A DNA stretch of 64,000 nt from Malachius bipustulatus (lineage: Eukaryota; Arthropoda; Insecta; Coleoptera; Melyridae). Location: contig OU342632.1 in the NCBI GenBank assembly GCA_910589415.1, positions 15,875,507 to 15,939,506 on the forward strand, written 5' to 3'. Within the stretch, counting starts at the first letter, position 1, and each line of letters starts with the position of its first letter. A program made the translations under genes and the position numbers. Under the pieces are notes generated by a model. The model was given only the letters and a program-made list of their open reading frames with translations, was not told the DNA's origin and made no database searches. Positions 35,478 through 46,380 of this stretch are shown here, piece after piece.

Positions 35478-35996
35478 TTCAGAAGTGGGATGAAAATGTG
35501 GCGAGAGTCCAGTGGAGTCTTAACGCCACCATAAGTAAAGCCCCCATGAACTTTTATTCGGCTTTAGACCGAGAGGGCGAAATGATTCGTTTTTGTCGGT
35601 CGAGATTGGTACGTCGAAGAGGAACGAAAATTTCGAGCAAACGAGGGCTGAGGCTAAAGAAAAGATCTGTCAGCAGCAAAAAAGGCAAAAGGCTGCCTTT
35701 GACGCAAAAAGGACAACGACAGTTCTTTTTAAGGTAGGTAACCAAGTTTGGTTCAACGCACACGAACGTCTAATGAAGGGACTAGCAGAAAGTTAATGCC
35801 GAAATACGATGGGCCCTACGTAATCGACAAAGTCTTACGATATGACCGTTATCTGATTAAAAGCTTACCGGGCGCCACACGTTCCCAGAGACCTTACACT
35901 TGCATCTGTCCGAGCGATAAATTGAAGAAATTCACCGTTCGCACAGAAAGTGAGGACTCCGACGAGGAGAGTGGAACAGAGGGCAGCTATAGATAA
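35478..35996 (+). pseudogene. Gypsy integrase C-terminal region, element 2
   Basis: Three overlapping frames must be joined. The first gives WDENVARVQWSLN, from the end of the integrase core; the second EQTRAEAKEKICQQQKRQKA, AFDAKR and VLFKVGNQVWF, the helical linker and start of the C-terminal domain; the third MPKYDGPYVIDKVLRYDRYL and SDKLKKF, the GPY/F-type domain, then an acidic tail ending at a stop. The zinc-binding and most of the catalytic domain are absent. The protein would have inserted the element DNA into chromosomes. Confidence 0.85.
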
Positions 35997-36183
35997 GAAA
36001 AAGTACGATTAATGTGAGGTTCTAACGAAAAGAACACAAAAAAGGGGTTCTAACGAAATGAACAAAAGAGTTGGTTTGCGTTTTACGAAAGAGTCCAGTG
36101 TGCTGGCACTGCTGGCCACACACTGAAGAGTGCACGGCGCTGTACACGGTACAACACGAAGCTATTATAATTCAGCCTAAAGA

Positions 36184-36330
36184 ATGGCTAAAATAATAGC
36201 AGACGAAGGTTATTACGTTCATAACCGCTACGCTAGTTCTATAAAGGATATAGACAACGCTGAGCTCTTAAGGAAACGCAAACCAGAAATAAAATCACGA
36301 GCACGGGAGACTTCTACTAGTCTCGATTAA
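36184..36330 (+). CDS. Small unidentified open frame in element 2
   Basis: A 48-codon frame (MAKIIADEGYYVHNRYAS...) lies between the pol end and the 3' LTR relic. It is charged, has no signal peptide or membrane segment, and I recognise no family. It could be the end of a third, deleted frame or chance. Confidence 0.2.
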   Translation: MAKIIADEGYYVHNRYASSIKDIDNAELLRKRKPEIKSRARETSTSLD

Positions 36331-36449
36331 ATAATCTTGTTTAATTTTAGGTACCTACGTACTTCAAACTGGTAGGTACTTCAGACCAGCTTACGGTAGG
36401 TCAAGAGCACAGCTTCTCGGGGTCGAGAAGAAGAGTAGCGTGACCGAAC

Positions 36450-36485
36450 TGTAAGCAACTTTATGGTGCCTTTTTGGGCCTTTTA
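36450..36485 (+). repeat. 3' LTR of element 2 with large internal deletion
   Basis: TGTAAGCAACTTTATG (first 16 bases of the LTR) is joined directly to GTGCCTTTTTGGGCCTTTTA (last 20 bases), so about 260 bp are missing. CTGT follows as the target duplication. Confidence 0.75.
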
Positions 36486-36646
36486 CTGTCTTCCTTCTAA
36501 CCTGTCTGCTTTGTCAAAAGATCACTTCTGTGATCCAGTATTAAGTTTGCCCTGGTTTCCAGTTGTTATAGTCTTCAGTCTGGTGCGACGCCTACCCTTC
36601 CGACGTGTTTAAGTCCGAGGACGGCCTTTTTATCAGGATGGTCGAC

Positions 36647-36796
36647 TGTGGCACCTCTACGGTAGCTGTCCTTGGCTGCTTCCGCCGGCGGCAGTACGAT
36701 AGTCTGCGCTGTCGGTGAGTTTCAACGGGGAACCACCGACCGTCTGCAAGCAGCCGTGGAGGGGAGACATCGAAGGAGGTCGGACGGTGTCCAACC
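36647..36796 (+). repeat. Truncated 3' LTR of Gypsy element 1
   Basis: It repeats the first part of the 5' LTR (TGTGG..CACCTCTACGGTAGC through GGTCGGACGGTGTCCAAC) and then diverges, so its 3' half is lost. It differs from the 5' copy by a GCGCT insertion and a few substitutions, which sets a lower bound on age. Confidence 0.7.
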
Positions 36797-37139
36797 CGCA
36801 TCCCCTTTAAGACACCGCCACGAAGATCGAGACATTTCAGAAAAACTTCAACGCCTCAAATTTCAACACCATCATCCAATCCGAAAGAACCACTTCAGAG
36901 GAAGACCCACGGGCATCAGAGCCCAACACCATTCCAATTCAAGAAACAACACTTTGAATCAAAAGAGGTGTAGTTTCATTACTTGCTCATAAGTCACTGA
37001 GGTTTCCAGTAGGTGGGGTATATACCTATACCTAAAGAAAAGAATAATTGTTACCTTAGTGGCCGATATTACTTATAAATCGCAATAACATCGTGAACAG
37101 TGCACGATATCCAGTTATTAAGGTAGGTACCTACCTATC

Positions 37140-37713
37140 ATTCTCGTGTCGTGAGATGAAATCGAATCGTGACTTCAAAGTTCCAATTCTCCGTTTCGCT
37201 CGACTTTGCCATGAGTGTTGCGAATCGATCCGATAAGTGCCTAATGTAAACGCGGCAGCATATTAGTGTGCGATGTGTGACGAAGACAGCGAGAGAAGCG
37301 AGAATGAAAGCGTTTGGACGTTTACGGGGGGGTTCCGTGCTCAGCGGGGGAGGGGTAGCGGCGGGGTTAGCAAGCAATCGGACTGACACCAAGCCTGCCT
37401 AGGTCCGGCCATCTTGTGACGGCAAAGCGCTCTTCACTCGGCTAAACAACCCCGAAATCCGCTAATTCGGCAGCAGAATCAGCAATTAATGTGTAATTGA
37501 ACCGTCGGTTGAGAGCTGGAGGTGCGTACGAGTGACACACACACGTGTGAACACCCTGCAGACGGGATTTCCTCAAGAAATCGCCTACTAGATCGTATTT
37601 GTGTTACATTTTTGTGAGTGCAGTAGTATTATAGTTGTCTTGAACATTCGATAGGCTGATTGGATTGGGATTGGATATAACAACTGTGCTCTGTTCACCT
37701 TCCTTCTCATCAC
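37140..37713 (+). promoter_or_regulatory. CG-dense segment; candidate promoter and untranslated first exon
   Basis: CG dinucleotides are dense (ATCGAATCG, GCGATG, GCGGCGGGG, ACCGTCGG) in an otherwise AT-rich region, and the sequence is not repeated elsewhere in the window. It ends in CATCAC/GTAAGT with the donor at 37714, a strong 5' splice site. GTCCGGCCATCTTGTGACGG near 37404 could lie near a start site. The longest minus-strand frame (84 codons) is not recognised. I infer transcription to the right into a long repeat-filled intron. Confidence 0.45.
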
Positions 37714-39216
37714 GTAAGTCTGAACGAAATTCAGTGTGTCTGTGTTTTTGCCACTATTAAGTATAATAATAGTTACGTTTACGATCTGATCATCTTTTGT
37801 GACCTCTTTTAATTGTATGCAAAACAAGAAGGTGCTGATAACAATACGTCGTCTTATTGTAAGTATCCGGTTCTGGTAAATTACATCTCTCGGTTAATCT
37901 AAATAATATGTTAGTCATTGTCTCAAATAGATAGGATACCTACTTGCCTTGCCATGAACCAGCGACGATGCTTTGGTCCGGCTCGATACCTTATATAAAA
38001 TATGCGGCTTTGTTGAATGGCACGAATGCCATTCAAATAACTCGCATCTCGCTGATTCGATTTTGGCGATTTCGCGGAATTTGTTGACTGTATCAACATT
38101 TCATGACATAAACTTACTAAAACAGCTGGTCGCGATTATTTTTGTTTCAATTTCAATTACAAACAAACTAAAAGGCTGCGTAAATGCGAATTCAATTGTC
38201 TTATTGCGAAATCGGAGTAGGTAACAACATAAAATTCTCTCTTTGTGTCACTTCGCTGGGCACCTACTACCTACTAGGAACTAAATAAAAAATGAAATGT
38301 TTCAATTCATTTTATAAACTTTCACTGCAGATGATGGGTACGTAGATTTATTTAAAGTAAGTACCTATGTAGGTTTAGATATTAATTTTATAAATGCAGT
38401 GCAGTCGTAGGTATTTCAATAATGTTTGCATCAATTTAAATATGTAGACAATTTGCTTATGTATGTATTGTAGTAACTATCAGCTAAGTAAGTCAGATTT
38501 GTAGTTGTACCTAAGCCTACTTACAGTAATGGGGAAATTCATTGACGTGACGTGGTCTAATTTTAATAATATCTTGATTTTTTTAATATTTGGTAGGGTA
38601 AATACCCAGGTATAGGCAGGTATAAAATATTACGAAATAGAACGGCTTGCCTACTTGATCAAATTTTTTATAGAACGTAGATTGGTTCCATGTACCTATA
38701 GGTAATAGGTACCTTTAATTATACCTAATCTATCAAATAAAATCGGGCGGGACTGAAATTCGGGATTCAAATTGGGAACAAACAAAAACAATTATTCCAA
38801 ATTGTGACTAACCAATAATTTCACATTGGGATTGGATTGGGAATAATAATAAACCATTTCATTGGAACTGGCTAAACATAACAGCATTCGCAGTGGCGGC
38901 GAAAAGATCTGCACCCCCCCCCCCCCCCCCGGCCACGAATTGTTTAATGTGCATTAATTTATGATATTATTACTATAGGTACAAATGAGGATCATTAGAT
39001 AACATTAAAACTAGAGTAGGTAATATGAAAATGTGAATCTTCCAAAAATTGGAAATTTACTAAAAAAAAATGTGACAGTAAAACTAATTTTGGCGCTCTA
39101 CTTTCGGGGGTGTGGGGGAACGGAGTGTCCTCCAGAGAAAAGGGGGTCCGGGGTCCTCCCTTGGTTTTTTTTTTTTTTTTTGAAAAATTGTGTAAAATAG
39201 TCTCGAAAATAGTATG
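37714..39216. other. Intron-like or intergenic stretch
   Basis: No exon recognised. GTAGGTACCTA-type words are frequent (for example 38360-38410, 38690-38740). A 17-base C run lies at 38914-38930 after CAGTGGCGGCG, and a T run at 39164-39180. Confidence 0.4.
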
Positions 39217-39923
39217 TATACAGGGTGTATTGTAACGTCCGCATAATATTAGCACCACGCGATTCTACATCAAAAACAGAACAAAAAAGTCCTCAACAGT
39301 TTTTTCTTGATGTACACAGATTTTAAGATATGGACAATTTAACGTTCTTAAATTTTGCAACACTGGCGCTGGTATAAAAATTAAGATAACTTATTAGACG
39401 TGAAGTCACCTCACTGGTATAGTGTGCCGTTGCTATGTAATCGAACAAAGGTGCAACAAGACAAATGTGACAAGACACGTCACAGCATGCTGCGACGTGT
39501 CAATGTTGCATTTTTTTTTTTTAATTTTTTTTTTCAATTTTTTATTCAACAATTAAAACGCGCAGTTGCAATATTGATTGGAAGTATTGGAACTCAGGAA
39601 ATCAAATAATTCCTAGTTTTGAAATGTCAATTAAAACCATTTTTACCAAAAAAAAAATCTAAAATTTTGGATAATTTGGCTATTTTATAATTCTTATTAA
39701 GATTCTTACTCGGATTCTTATTATAATTCTTACTTAAGAATTTTTTAATAATATTAAGCAATATTTTTGAGTATTAAGAAACTTCAAATTTAAACTATAC
39801 AATGGTCGATAACTTCGTTATTTGAGGTGTAAGAGCTAAACGGTATTAAAACTTTATGTTCTGTTTTTGATGTAGAATCACGTGGTGCTAATATTATGCG
39901 GACGTTACAATACACCCTGTATA
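39217..39923. mobile_element. Foldback element with TATACAGGGTGTATTGTAAC ends
   Basis: Terminal inverted repeats extend for about 60 bp: TACAGGGTGTATTGTAACGT, CCGCATAATATTAGCACCAC and GATTCTACATCAAAAACAGA are all mirrored at the right end. CACTGGCGCTGG is at 39362. The centre is AT-rich with a T-run. Confidence 0.85.
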
Positions 39924-40767
39924 TGTAGGTATGTTATATTCGTGTTTTCAATGTGGGTTCACTTGGGGTTTCATCACCCCGCACCCGTTTTTCTTTGATA
40001 AGTAGTGTAAGATACACCACTCAAAAATAAAACTGTCGCGCTCCAACATTTTGCCTGATTTTGATCGGGGATAACTTTCGACATTTCTAAGGTTTTTCGA
40101 TTATTTTTCGCATCAGCTGCCCTTTCTCTTTATTAGGTAGATAGATTAAACTAAAAAACCTGCAAGAAAATCCCTCGGAAAATCCTAAGGGTGATATTAT
40201 GTGAAGGAGCAGCGAAAAATCACTCAATTGGTTTAATCTCTCAGTTTTCCAAATAAATTTTTCTTGTGTGTTTCGATGAGAAAAATTTGAAGCTTGATGT
40301 CTCGTCTCAATGCAGACAGTTTTGAAATTTTTGGTTCAACACCTCTATTTACAGGTTGATCTCAAAAAATCGACTGTTTGCTCTTGAAGTGATAACTTTT
40401 ATCCTCGCCCACAGATTTTTGAAATTTGAGCGTTATAGGTATTGAAGCTAAATTTATTAAATTTAGCCTCATAAGCTGATACTCTTCAGGCAAGAAATTC
40501 CGGGAACGAAAATTGACTCAGAACAAACATAAAAAACAAAAGATTGTACAGAAAATTACTAAAATTTAAATTTCTGCTGGAAACCAGGTTTTGCATGCTT
40601 GGAGGAAAATTAAATGAAAATCAACTTGTCTCCAAAGTAGACTGCAATTATTATTGTGAACACTGTAAAAACTGTTGATAACCCCAGCCAAATTACCTAA
40701 ATCCTCGCCTAAATCTGTCCGTTTTCAGAGGGAATCATCGCTCTTTGTTACCTGACAATGGTTTGTA
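39924..40767. other. Unassigned stretch
   Basis: No gene, exon or convincing repeat structure seen. Confidence 0.35.
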
Positions 40768-41331
40768 TACAGAGTGATCAGTAACTCGCGCACTCAGAGC
40801 ATGCTGCGGTAAACTTCACTTTTGAGCGGTAAATGTTCTTACTGCAGTGTTGTAAGTTCTTTTCTTCCAAAAATATTACCATTTTTGTAAAAAAAAAACG
40901 GTGGCAACACTGCACTGAACATGTGAATAAATTCGGGTTAGATGTTATTGTTATTATTTTTATTTCCATGGCAACGAAGGCATTTGAATATTTTTATATT
41001 CTAAGTTGAGTTTAGGCGGTTGCCAAACTTCAAATTTCGTTCAGATTTAGGTACTTTATCAATTTACAACATTCTCAATTCCTCTGTAAAGAGGTTTTGT
41101 GAAAAAAATTGATGAATTATATGGTTTCCGTTCCAGACATTTCAGTAACCTGAATTTTTCATTAATTTTTAACACGGTTATTGAAAAAATTACCTTTAAA
41201 CTCGGATGAGGGAAACTCTGTAACTTGAAAACCAACCGTTGGATTCAATTTTTTTTTGCAGAATATCCCTAATTTTAATGGGCTCTATATCGCCCTGTAT
41301 TCGGAGTGCGCGAGTTACTGATCACCCTGTA
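40768..41331. mobile_element. Foldback element, sister of 13304-13849
   Basis: Left end TACAGAGTGATCAGTAACTC and right end GAGTTACTGATCACCCTGTA are inverted, with GCGCGAGT and GCGCACTC next to them. Aligning it with 13304-13849 shows the same order of phrases throughout, so both are copies of one non-autonomous element. Confidence 0.8.
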
Positions 41332-42733
41332 GAAATAATTTACAAATTAAAAACCATAGAAAGCGGAACTCCAATGACACAATTCCTTTTAAACAGAAAA
41401 TAAAAGTACAGGTCTTATCTATGTGAGGAAAATTTTAACAATTCTGAATGTTCTATACATTTTTTTTTTTAAAGCGATGATATAAAATTGCGGACAATGG
41501 CGCGGGGCCCTACTGTATACCTGAAGCCACCCCGCGCCGCGGTGCTGCGGGCCTTATGGGCGCCTCTGAGCATTCGGTAATTGGCATTGGATTGGAACTA
41601 AACTAATAATAAATTAATCATTCAAATTGAGACTTCAAATTTTTTTTGTACAGGATGTCTCTCAATAGAGATCAAAAATCCCATGAGTGTATTCTGTGGT
41701 CAAAAATACCTACCTACCGGAAGTCCCACAAGCGAACCCACACAAGTCATGGATCTAAAGACTTTTGTCATGATAGTGATCTGAGTACCTATATACCTAT
41801 ATGTAAATTTTCGGTTTTCAAATTATACTCAAGTATTGATTGGATATGTTTTTAATTTTGGAAACAAGTTCTAAATTCAATAGGAAAAAAAAATATATGA
41901 TCTTTTGAAATAATGTTATCTTACTTGTCTTATTCCCTACAGTTATTTTCAATTTTTGCATAGGTAATACCTCGGGTAATACTAACCCGAGTACTAACCT
42001 AAAAGTTATATTGTATTTTATTCTCGATTTTATTTAATTCGATTTTAATATTTTTATAAACGACATCGTGACATTTGAGTACCTTTGGGTACCTAACTAT
42101 AAAAAAAACAACAGATTTTTCAAAGAAGTTGCTAAGTGTCATTCAAACTTACACACAATAGGTAACAGGTATCGTACTACCCCCCAATCCTCCTACTGCA
42201 TGCTCAGGTATTAATTTTCCTATCGTCAAGTCCAATTTTCAGAATTTTACAAAAATTATATAAATTGTCAAAATGCCTGTAGGTATCTTATAAATGCCTA
42301 TAGGTATACATAATAAAGACATAAAATAAAACATAAAAAAGTTTTTCGGTATAATGGCCCTCCGCCCGCGTTTTCTGTGCCAAAACTGGCTGTTACTGTA
42401 TTTAAAATAAGATACCTACCTATTCCTATACCTAGGTGTTAACTTTTATAAGAGGAAAAAAACAAGTCCTAGAAGCATTTAATTGCAAAAAACTTCGCAA
42501 AAAACAACCTATTTAAGAGATTTATCGAATATTAACACTTAGGTACCTATTAAAAAAATGTAAGTGGTAAATATTCAAGACCTAATAAAAACCTAAAGAG
42601 TAAAGATCTAAATATCGAAACGAAGTAAACGAACCCTTAAGTATTGCTTGGGTACCTATGCAAAGAAACCCCCCCCCCGCTATCACTGGAATCCCCGTTT
42701 TCACTTTATCCATAACTTGTGAGATATCCTGAA
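41332..42733. other. AT-rich stretch, no recognised gene
   Basis: A GC-rich island GCGGGGCCCTACTG ... CACCCCGCGCCGCGG at 41510-41570 is unexplained; GTGATAGGTA/TACCTAC words and a 10-base C run (42669-42678) occur. Short frames are not convincing. Confidence 0.35.
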
Positions 42734-43457
42734 TAGGGTGTCCTCTAATAAAGAGCTCCCTATGGATAAACTCATAAACTCTTCAGAGATGCGGGGTCGG
42801 TTAAATTCGAGAAAAGATGCCCTATTTTATGGCCATCTCGAATCCGTCAAGATATACGAGATATCTGTGACTCTGTGACCGTTTCTGAAAATATCCTGAA
42901 AAAATTGAAAAACGAAGATTTCTTATTTTTGCAGGATCTTTCTTAAATTATGGACCGAGTTATGGACTATGGACCTTGATGAATATTTTTTGTAGGCTTA
43001 CATAAGTCGTCAAAAGCCATCCATTCGACATTTAAAAAATTTTCAAAGCCGACTAGAAAAAATTTTCTTTTAGAAAAAATATGAATTTTTGTTTTCAATT
43101 ATTATATTAATGTTTGGTTTCCATGATTTTTTTTTTTTTTTTTTTTTTTTTAATATTATGGCGGCCATATAAGAAACGAAAAATTGACTATGAGGAAAAC
43201 TCTGTGATCTAGTCGGCTTTGAAATTTTTTTAAATGTCTGATAGCAAGCTCTTGACGACTTATCTAAGCCAACAAAAAATTATTCATTAATTTCCATACC
43301 TCATTAAGAAAGATAAATATGGCAAAAATAAGAAATCTCAATTTTGGCCGCACAAAATTGCGCATCTTTTCTCTATAATTTAACCGGCAACCGACCCTGT
43401 ATCTCTTAGCGTTTACGAGATACCCATAGTGCACTCTGAAAAAGAGGACACCTGCAT
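42734..43457. mobile_element. Foldback element related to 14912-15679
   Basis: Left end TAGGGTGTCCTCTAATAAAG and right end AAAGAGGACACCTGCA are inverted; GGGTCGGTTAAATT (42788) faces its complement near 43385. It shares AAGATTTCTTATTTTTGC and TTTTTGTAGGCTTACATAAG with the 15.0-15.2 kb element. A long T run (43130-43151) lies in the centre. Confidence 0.7.
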
Positions 43458-43573
43458 AGACCTCGGACCTCCGATCTTAGTCTTAAAAGGCTCAAGAGAG
43501 TCGTTTTCGAGCTACAGGGTCTCTAAAAACCAATGCTTTTGGAGTACAACATCAAATCCAGGCTGCATCAAAT

Positions 43574-43676
43574 GCAGACACTCCAGGGGCTACGAGACTG
43601 ACATCAAATATGCATATTAAAAAGCCGAAGTATACTACGAGACTGATGTCAGTCTCGTAGCCCCTGGAGTGTCTGC
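43574..43676. repeat. Perfect 33-bp inverted repeat with 37-nt loop
   Basis: GCAGACACTCCAGGGGCTAC GAGACTGACATCA (two parts of one arm, 43574-43606) is exactly complementary to 43644-43676. The left arm is outside and the right arm inside the terminal repeats of the neighbouring 465-bp element, so one copy was probably made when that element arrived. Confidence 0.7.
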
Positions 43677-44081
43677 AACCCATAATACACATTGGAGTTT
43701 CACTGGGAGCCTGTGTTTTCTCTTGATAGATGTCGCTCTGTCTTGAGGTCACTGGTAACCGGTTGAATTATATTCCATATAGGGTTTTCGATTCATACAG
43801 CGATTCATATCCTTCCGGACTCTCCAATATAGTATGCTGACGAGGTCCAATAAGACCGAAACGGCCGTCCGTGCTTTTGGTAGTCTGGTTGGATGTGTGT
43901 TGCTGTCTGAGTCGAAGCTCTTCATTTGGGTTCTCGGGCGCTCCAGACTTGACAACAAACTGTCAGGACGATGGTTTAAAACCCGACTCCAATACGACAG
44001 GCTATTAATTGTCTTTATACTCATTAAGACCTACCTACCTACGGTGTTGTTGTGATTTTGGAGTATACTTCGGCTTTTTAA
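43617..44081. mobile_element. 465-bp element with TTAAAAAGCCGAAGTATAC ends
   Basis: TTAAAAAGCCGAAGTATAC at the left and GTATACTTCGGCTTTTTAA at the right are perfect 19-bp inverted repeats; a TTAA-like or TA border is possible. The interior has frames of 73 and 91 codons on opposite strands, neither recognised, so it is likely non-autonomous. Confidence 0.7.
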
Positions 44082-44391
44082 TATTTATAAATTAAACCCT
44101 TTTCGGAATAAAAAAGGGACGTTGAAAAAATTCAAGATTCATTATAAATGGATAATATTAAAAATACTTGAAAATACCTATAAGATTTTTTTAGGTTACT
44201 GATAAGCGAGGATTTAAGTAATAAAAATATTATTCAGACATTGCCTGTTATAGATTCGAAGGATTATTTAGAAAATGTTGAACTTTTATCAAACCTCATG
44301 AAATTTCCAATACCGTCTCCATCTTATTGATTTAATGTTTTACTACCGTATATAATATTGCTGAATAATTTGCTGAATAACATGAGATAAC

Positions 44392-44429
44392 TGTCCTGAT
44401 GATGGGGTAACACCCGAAACCGGTCGACA
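44392..44429 (+). ncRNA. Minimal hammerhead-ribozyme-like motif, intact core
   Basis: In order: TGTC (stem I, 44392-44395), CTGATGA (44396-44402), a T, GGG-GTAACA-CCC hairpin (stem II, 44404-44415), GAAA (44416-44419), CCGG (self-complementary stem III), TC with cleavage expected after 44425, and GACA pairing with TGTC. All invariant hammerhead positions are present; one unpaired T lies between the core and stem II, as in the other two copies. Very short palindromic stem III is the pattern described for Penelope-type retroelement ribozymes, which are thought to act as dimers. The following about 60 bases end in TTTTATTGAAT, as in the 6.7 kb copy. Confidence 0.6.
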
Positions 44430-44488
44430 AGCTAGCAATTTGTAGATTATACCCACTTTATGACCAAAATTTGGCCATTTTATTGAAT

Positions 44489-46380
44489 ATTGTAGAGTAT
44501 ACCATGACCAATCAAACTAAATTCTATCTAATAATTGGCATAATTATACATAATTTAAATTTGTTGGAAAATTTTGTTTTGTCTGTTTCAACTCGTATAA
44601 ACTTTCCTCTGTATTATAATAATCCAATAATCAATCATTGCCTCTGATATCTGAGTATCTCTATAATATAAGTTGAATATTTCTAATTATATTGACAGGC
44701 TATTCGAATAAATATTTAGGTACATATATCTACAAATTCTTATGACCAGAATAATTGTTGTTTCCTCGGTTGCTTCATTGAGACATATTGTGGACTATTA
44801 TTATGCGAATTCAATTAAAATATTTCTTATCGTTCAATATGATAATAATGTTGAGTGAGTAGTTGTTTGAGGAATGATCACAGCGAAGATTATGGCAATA
44901 TTCGGGCTAGCTTGATAAGCGCGCAATGAATTTTAGAAATTTTTGTCTTTTGCTATATTTTTTAACTTTTAAAAGTGTATTCTCGAAAAAACTCTAAAAA
45001 CTGTGCTGCTAATATTACAGGAGATTGATTATTTCTGTCTAGTTTCGTGACCGTGTTCGTGACACTCGCATCATATTTTTGGCCCCTTTACCAGGCTTTT
45101 GAAAAATTGATACCGACTTTGAATTTTGCAAAACTATAAAATAAAAGAATTGTTTACAGTTTTACCGAGAGTTTTAAAGATGATTCAATCACGCATGAAT
45201 TTTTCAAAGCCCTCCTTAATCGAGGTCTAAATTTTGGTCACACAGAAAAAAAAATTAGAAACTATTTTTCATTGTTTTTTTTCACTGTTTCTAAGACACT
45301 CTTGCCATTGTGTGAATATATAAATAAATAGAATCGAATTTAAAACTGAATGAATGAACTATATTTAATTAAATTTAATTTAATATAGTACGATTTTCTG
45401 GCATCCTTCCAGTACTTAATTTATTAATCTTCTAATCTCGCTAGACCGAAGAGAGAGAGAGAGAGTATTAAAGACTCAAACTTTGATCTATTAATGTTAA
45501 GATACCTACCTACTCTGCCTACTTGTTAAATTATTTTTCATTCTACTTCAAAGAATGAACGAAACAGAATGTTGACTTGAAACTAATAATTAATTAATTA
45601 ATAACAAGTTGCGTTACCAACACCAAACGAACAATTTGGGTAATTATTGTTGGTCTCATTTACAAGGTCAGGTAAACTAGTAAGGATGGAATTAGTTCTT
45701 AACTCAACCCCTTTCTATAGAATCTGTGTAGATATGTGTGTTGTGTGTGTGATGAAGGTTGGGTTGACCTCGAACTTTGTTCATTAGCGCAACCTCTCGT
45801 TTATGTACCTATTGATAGTTTGCTGAGTGAGATGATGCTTTTCCTTATTTAAATTTTAAGAGCATTAAATAAAGAAAAATTGTCACATTTCTAAAGAAAT
45901 GTTCTAAAAATTAATGTTCTCATCAATAATAATAATAATAATAATAATAATAAACTTTAAACCTTTGGACGCTTAATTATGTGTATAAGTACTGCAGCAG
46001 CTGTGGCCTTAAAAATTATATTCGTTGTTAAGGGATGGTGCTATATGAGATCATTTGTTTTGTGACGTAAGTGGAATCTTTTTACAGTAAATCGCACTCT
46101 ACGGGATCGTGTTTACCTATGGAAGAAAAATGGAGCCTGAGATCGATTGGTGGTTTTCTTTTGTATTGAAGGAGCTGCGAGATGTCCGGGACGTGAATGC
46201 GAAAGGTGAACTTTAGCCGAAAGGCCAAGGTTCAGAATCGCAAAAAAAATCGACAACAAATTAGCTTTACAAATTAATCAAAAATAATAAGAATTAGAGG
46301 TTATTCTACCATTTCTATAGCAATGCTGCAAGCCAAATTAAATTATCAATTACCTCGCATTATTTTTACAAGGGCTCAGG
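44489..46380. other. AT-rich stretch with microsatellites
   Basis: GA repeat at 45453-45467, AAT repeat at 45929-45953 and TTAATTAATTAATAA near 45590 are the only features supported. No exon recognised. Confidence 0.5.

Larger units (their letters stand above)
35181..36485 (+). mobile_element. Second Gypsy-type LTR element, inserted in the tandem repeat
   Basis: The target bases CTGT (35177-35180) are duplicated at 36486-36489, and the undisturbed repeat reads GATCCTGTCTTCCTTC, so the insertion site and 4-bp duplication are exact. A 296-bp 5' LTR is followed by an integrase C-terminal remnant, a non-coding 3' part with a purine-rich GGTCGAGAAGAAGAG, and a 36-bp relic of the 3' LTR. Most of gag and pol is deleted. 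Confidence 0.85.
32470..36796 (+). mobile_element. Degraded Gypsy (Ty3-type) LTR retrotransposon, host of a second element
   Basis: The parts are in the expected order: 5' LTR (32470-32790), primer-binding site (32793-32812), gag-like frame, Ty3-type reverse transcriptase (33690-34330), integrase C-terminal tail (34501-34746), a 91-bp tandem repeat, and a shortened 3' LTR copy (36647-36796). Reverse transcription and integration would be its functions, but frameshifts, stops and deletions (protease, RNase H and most of the integrase are missing) make it inactive. A smaller Gypsy-type element sits inside the tandem repeat at 35181-36485. Confidence 0.85.

Noticed and set aside
43749..44055. 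Overlapping 73- and 91-codon frames on opposite strands
   Set aside because: No family resemblance, and both lie within a non-autonomous inverted-repeat element.
45929..45953. CRISPR-like or satellite array
   Set aside because: It is a simple AAT microsatellite with no spacers; no CRISPR-type array exists in the window.
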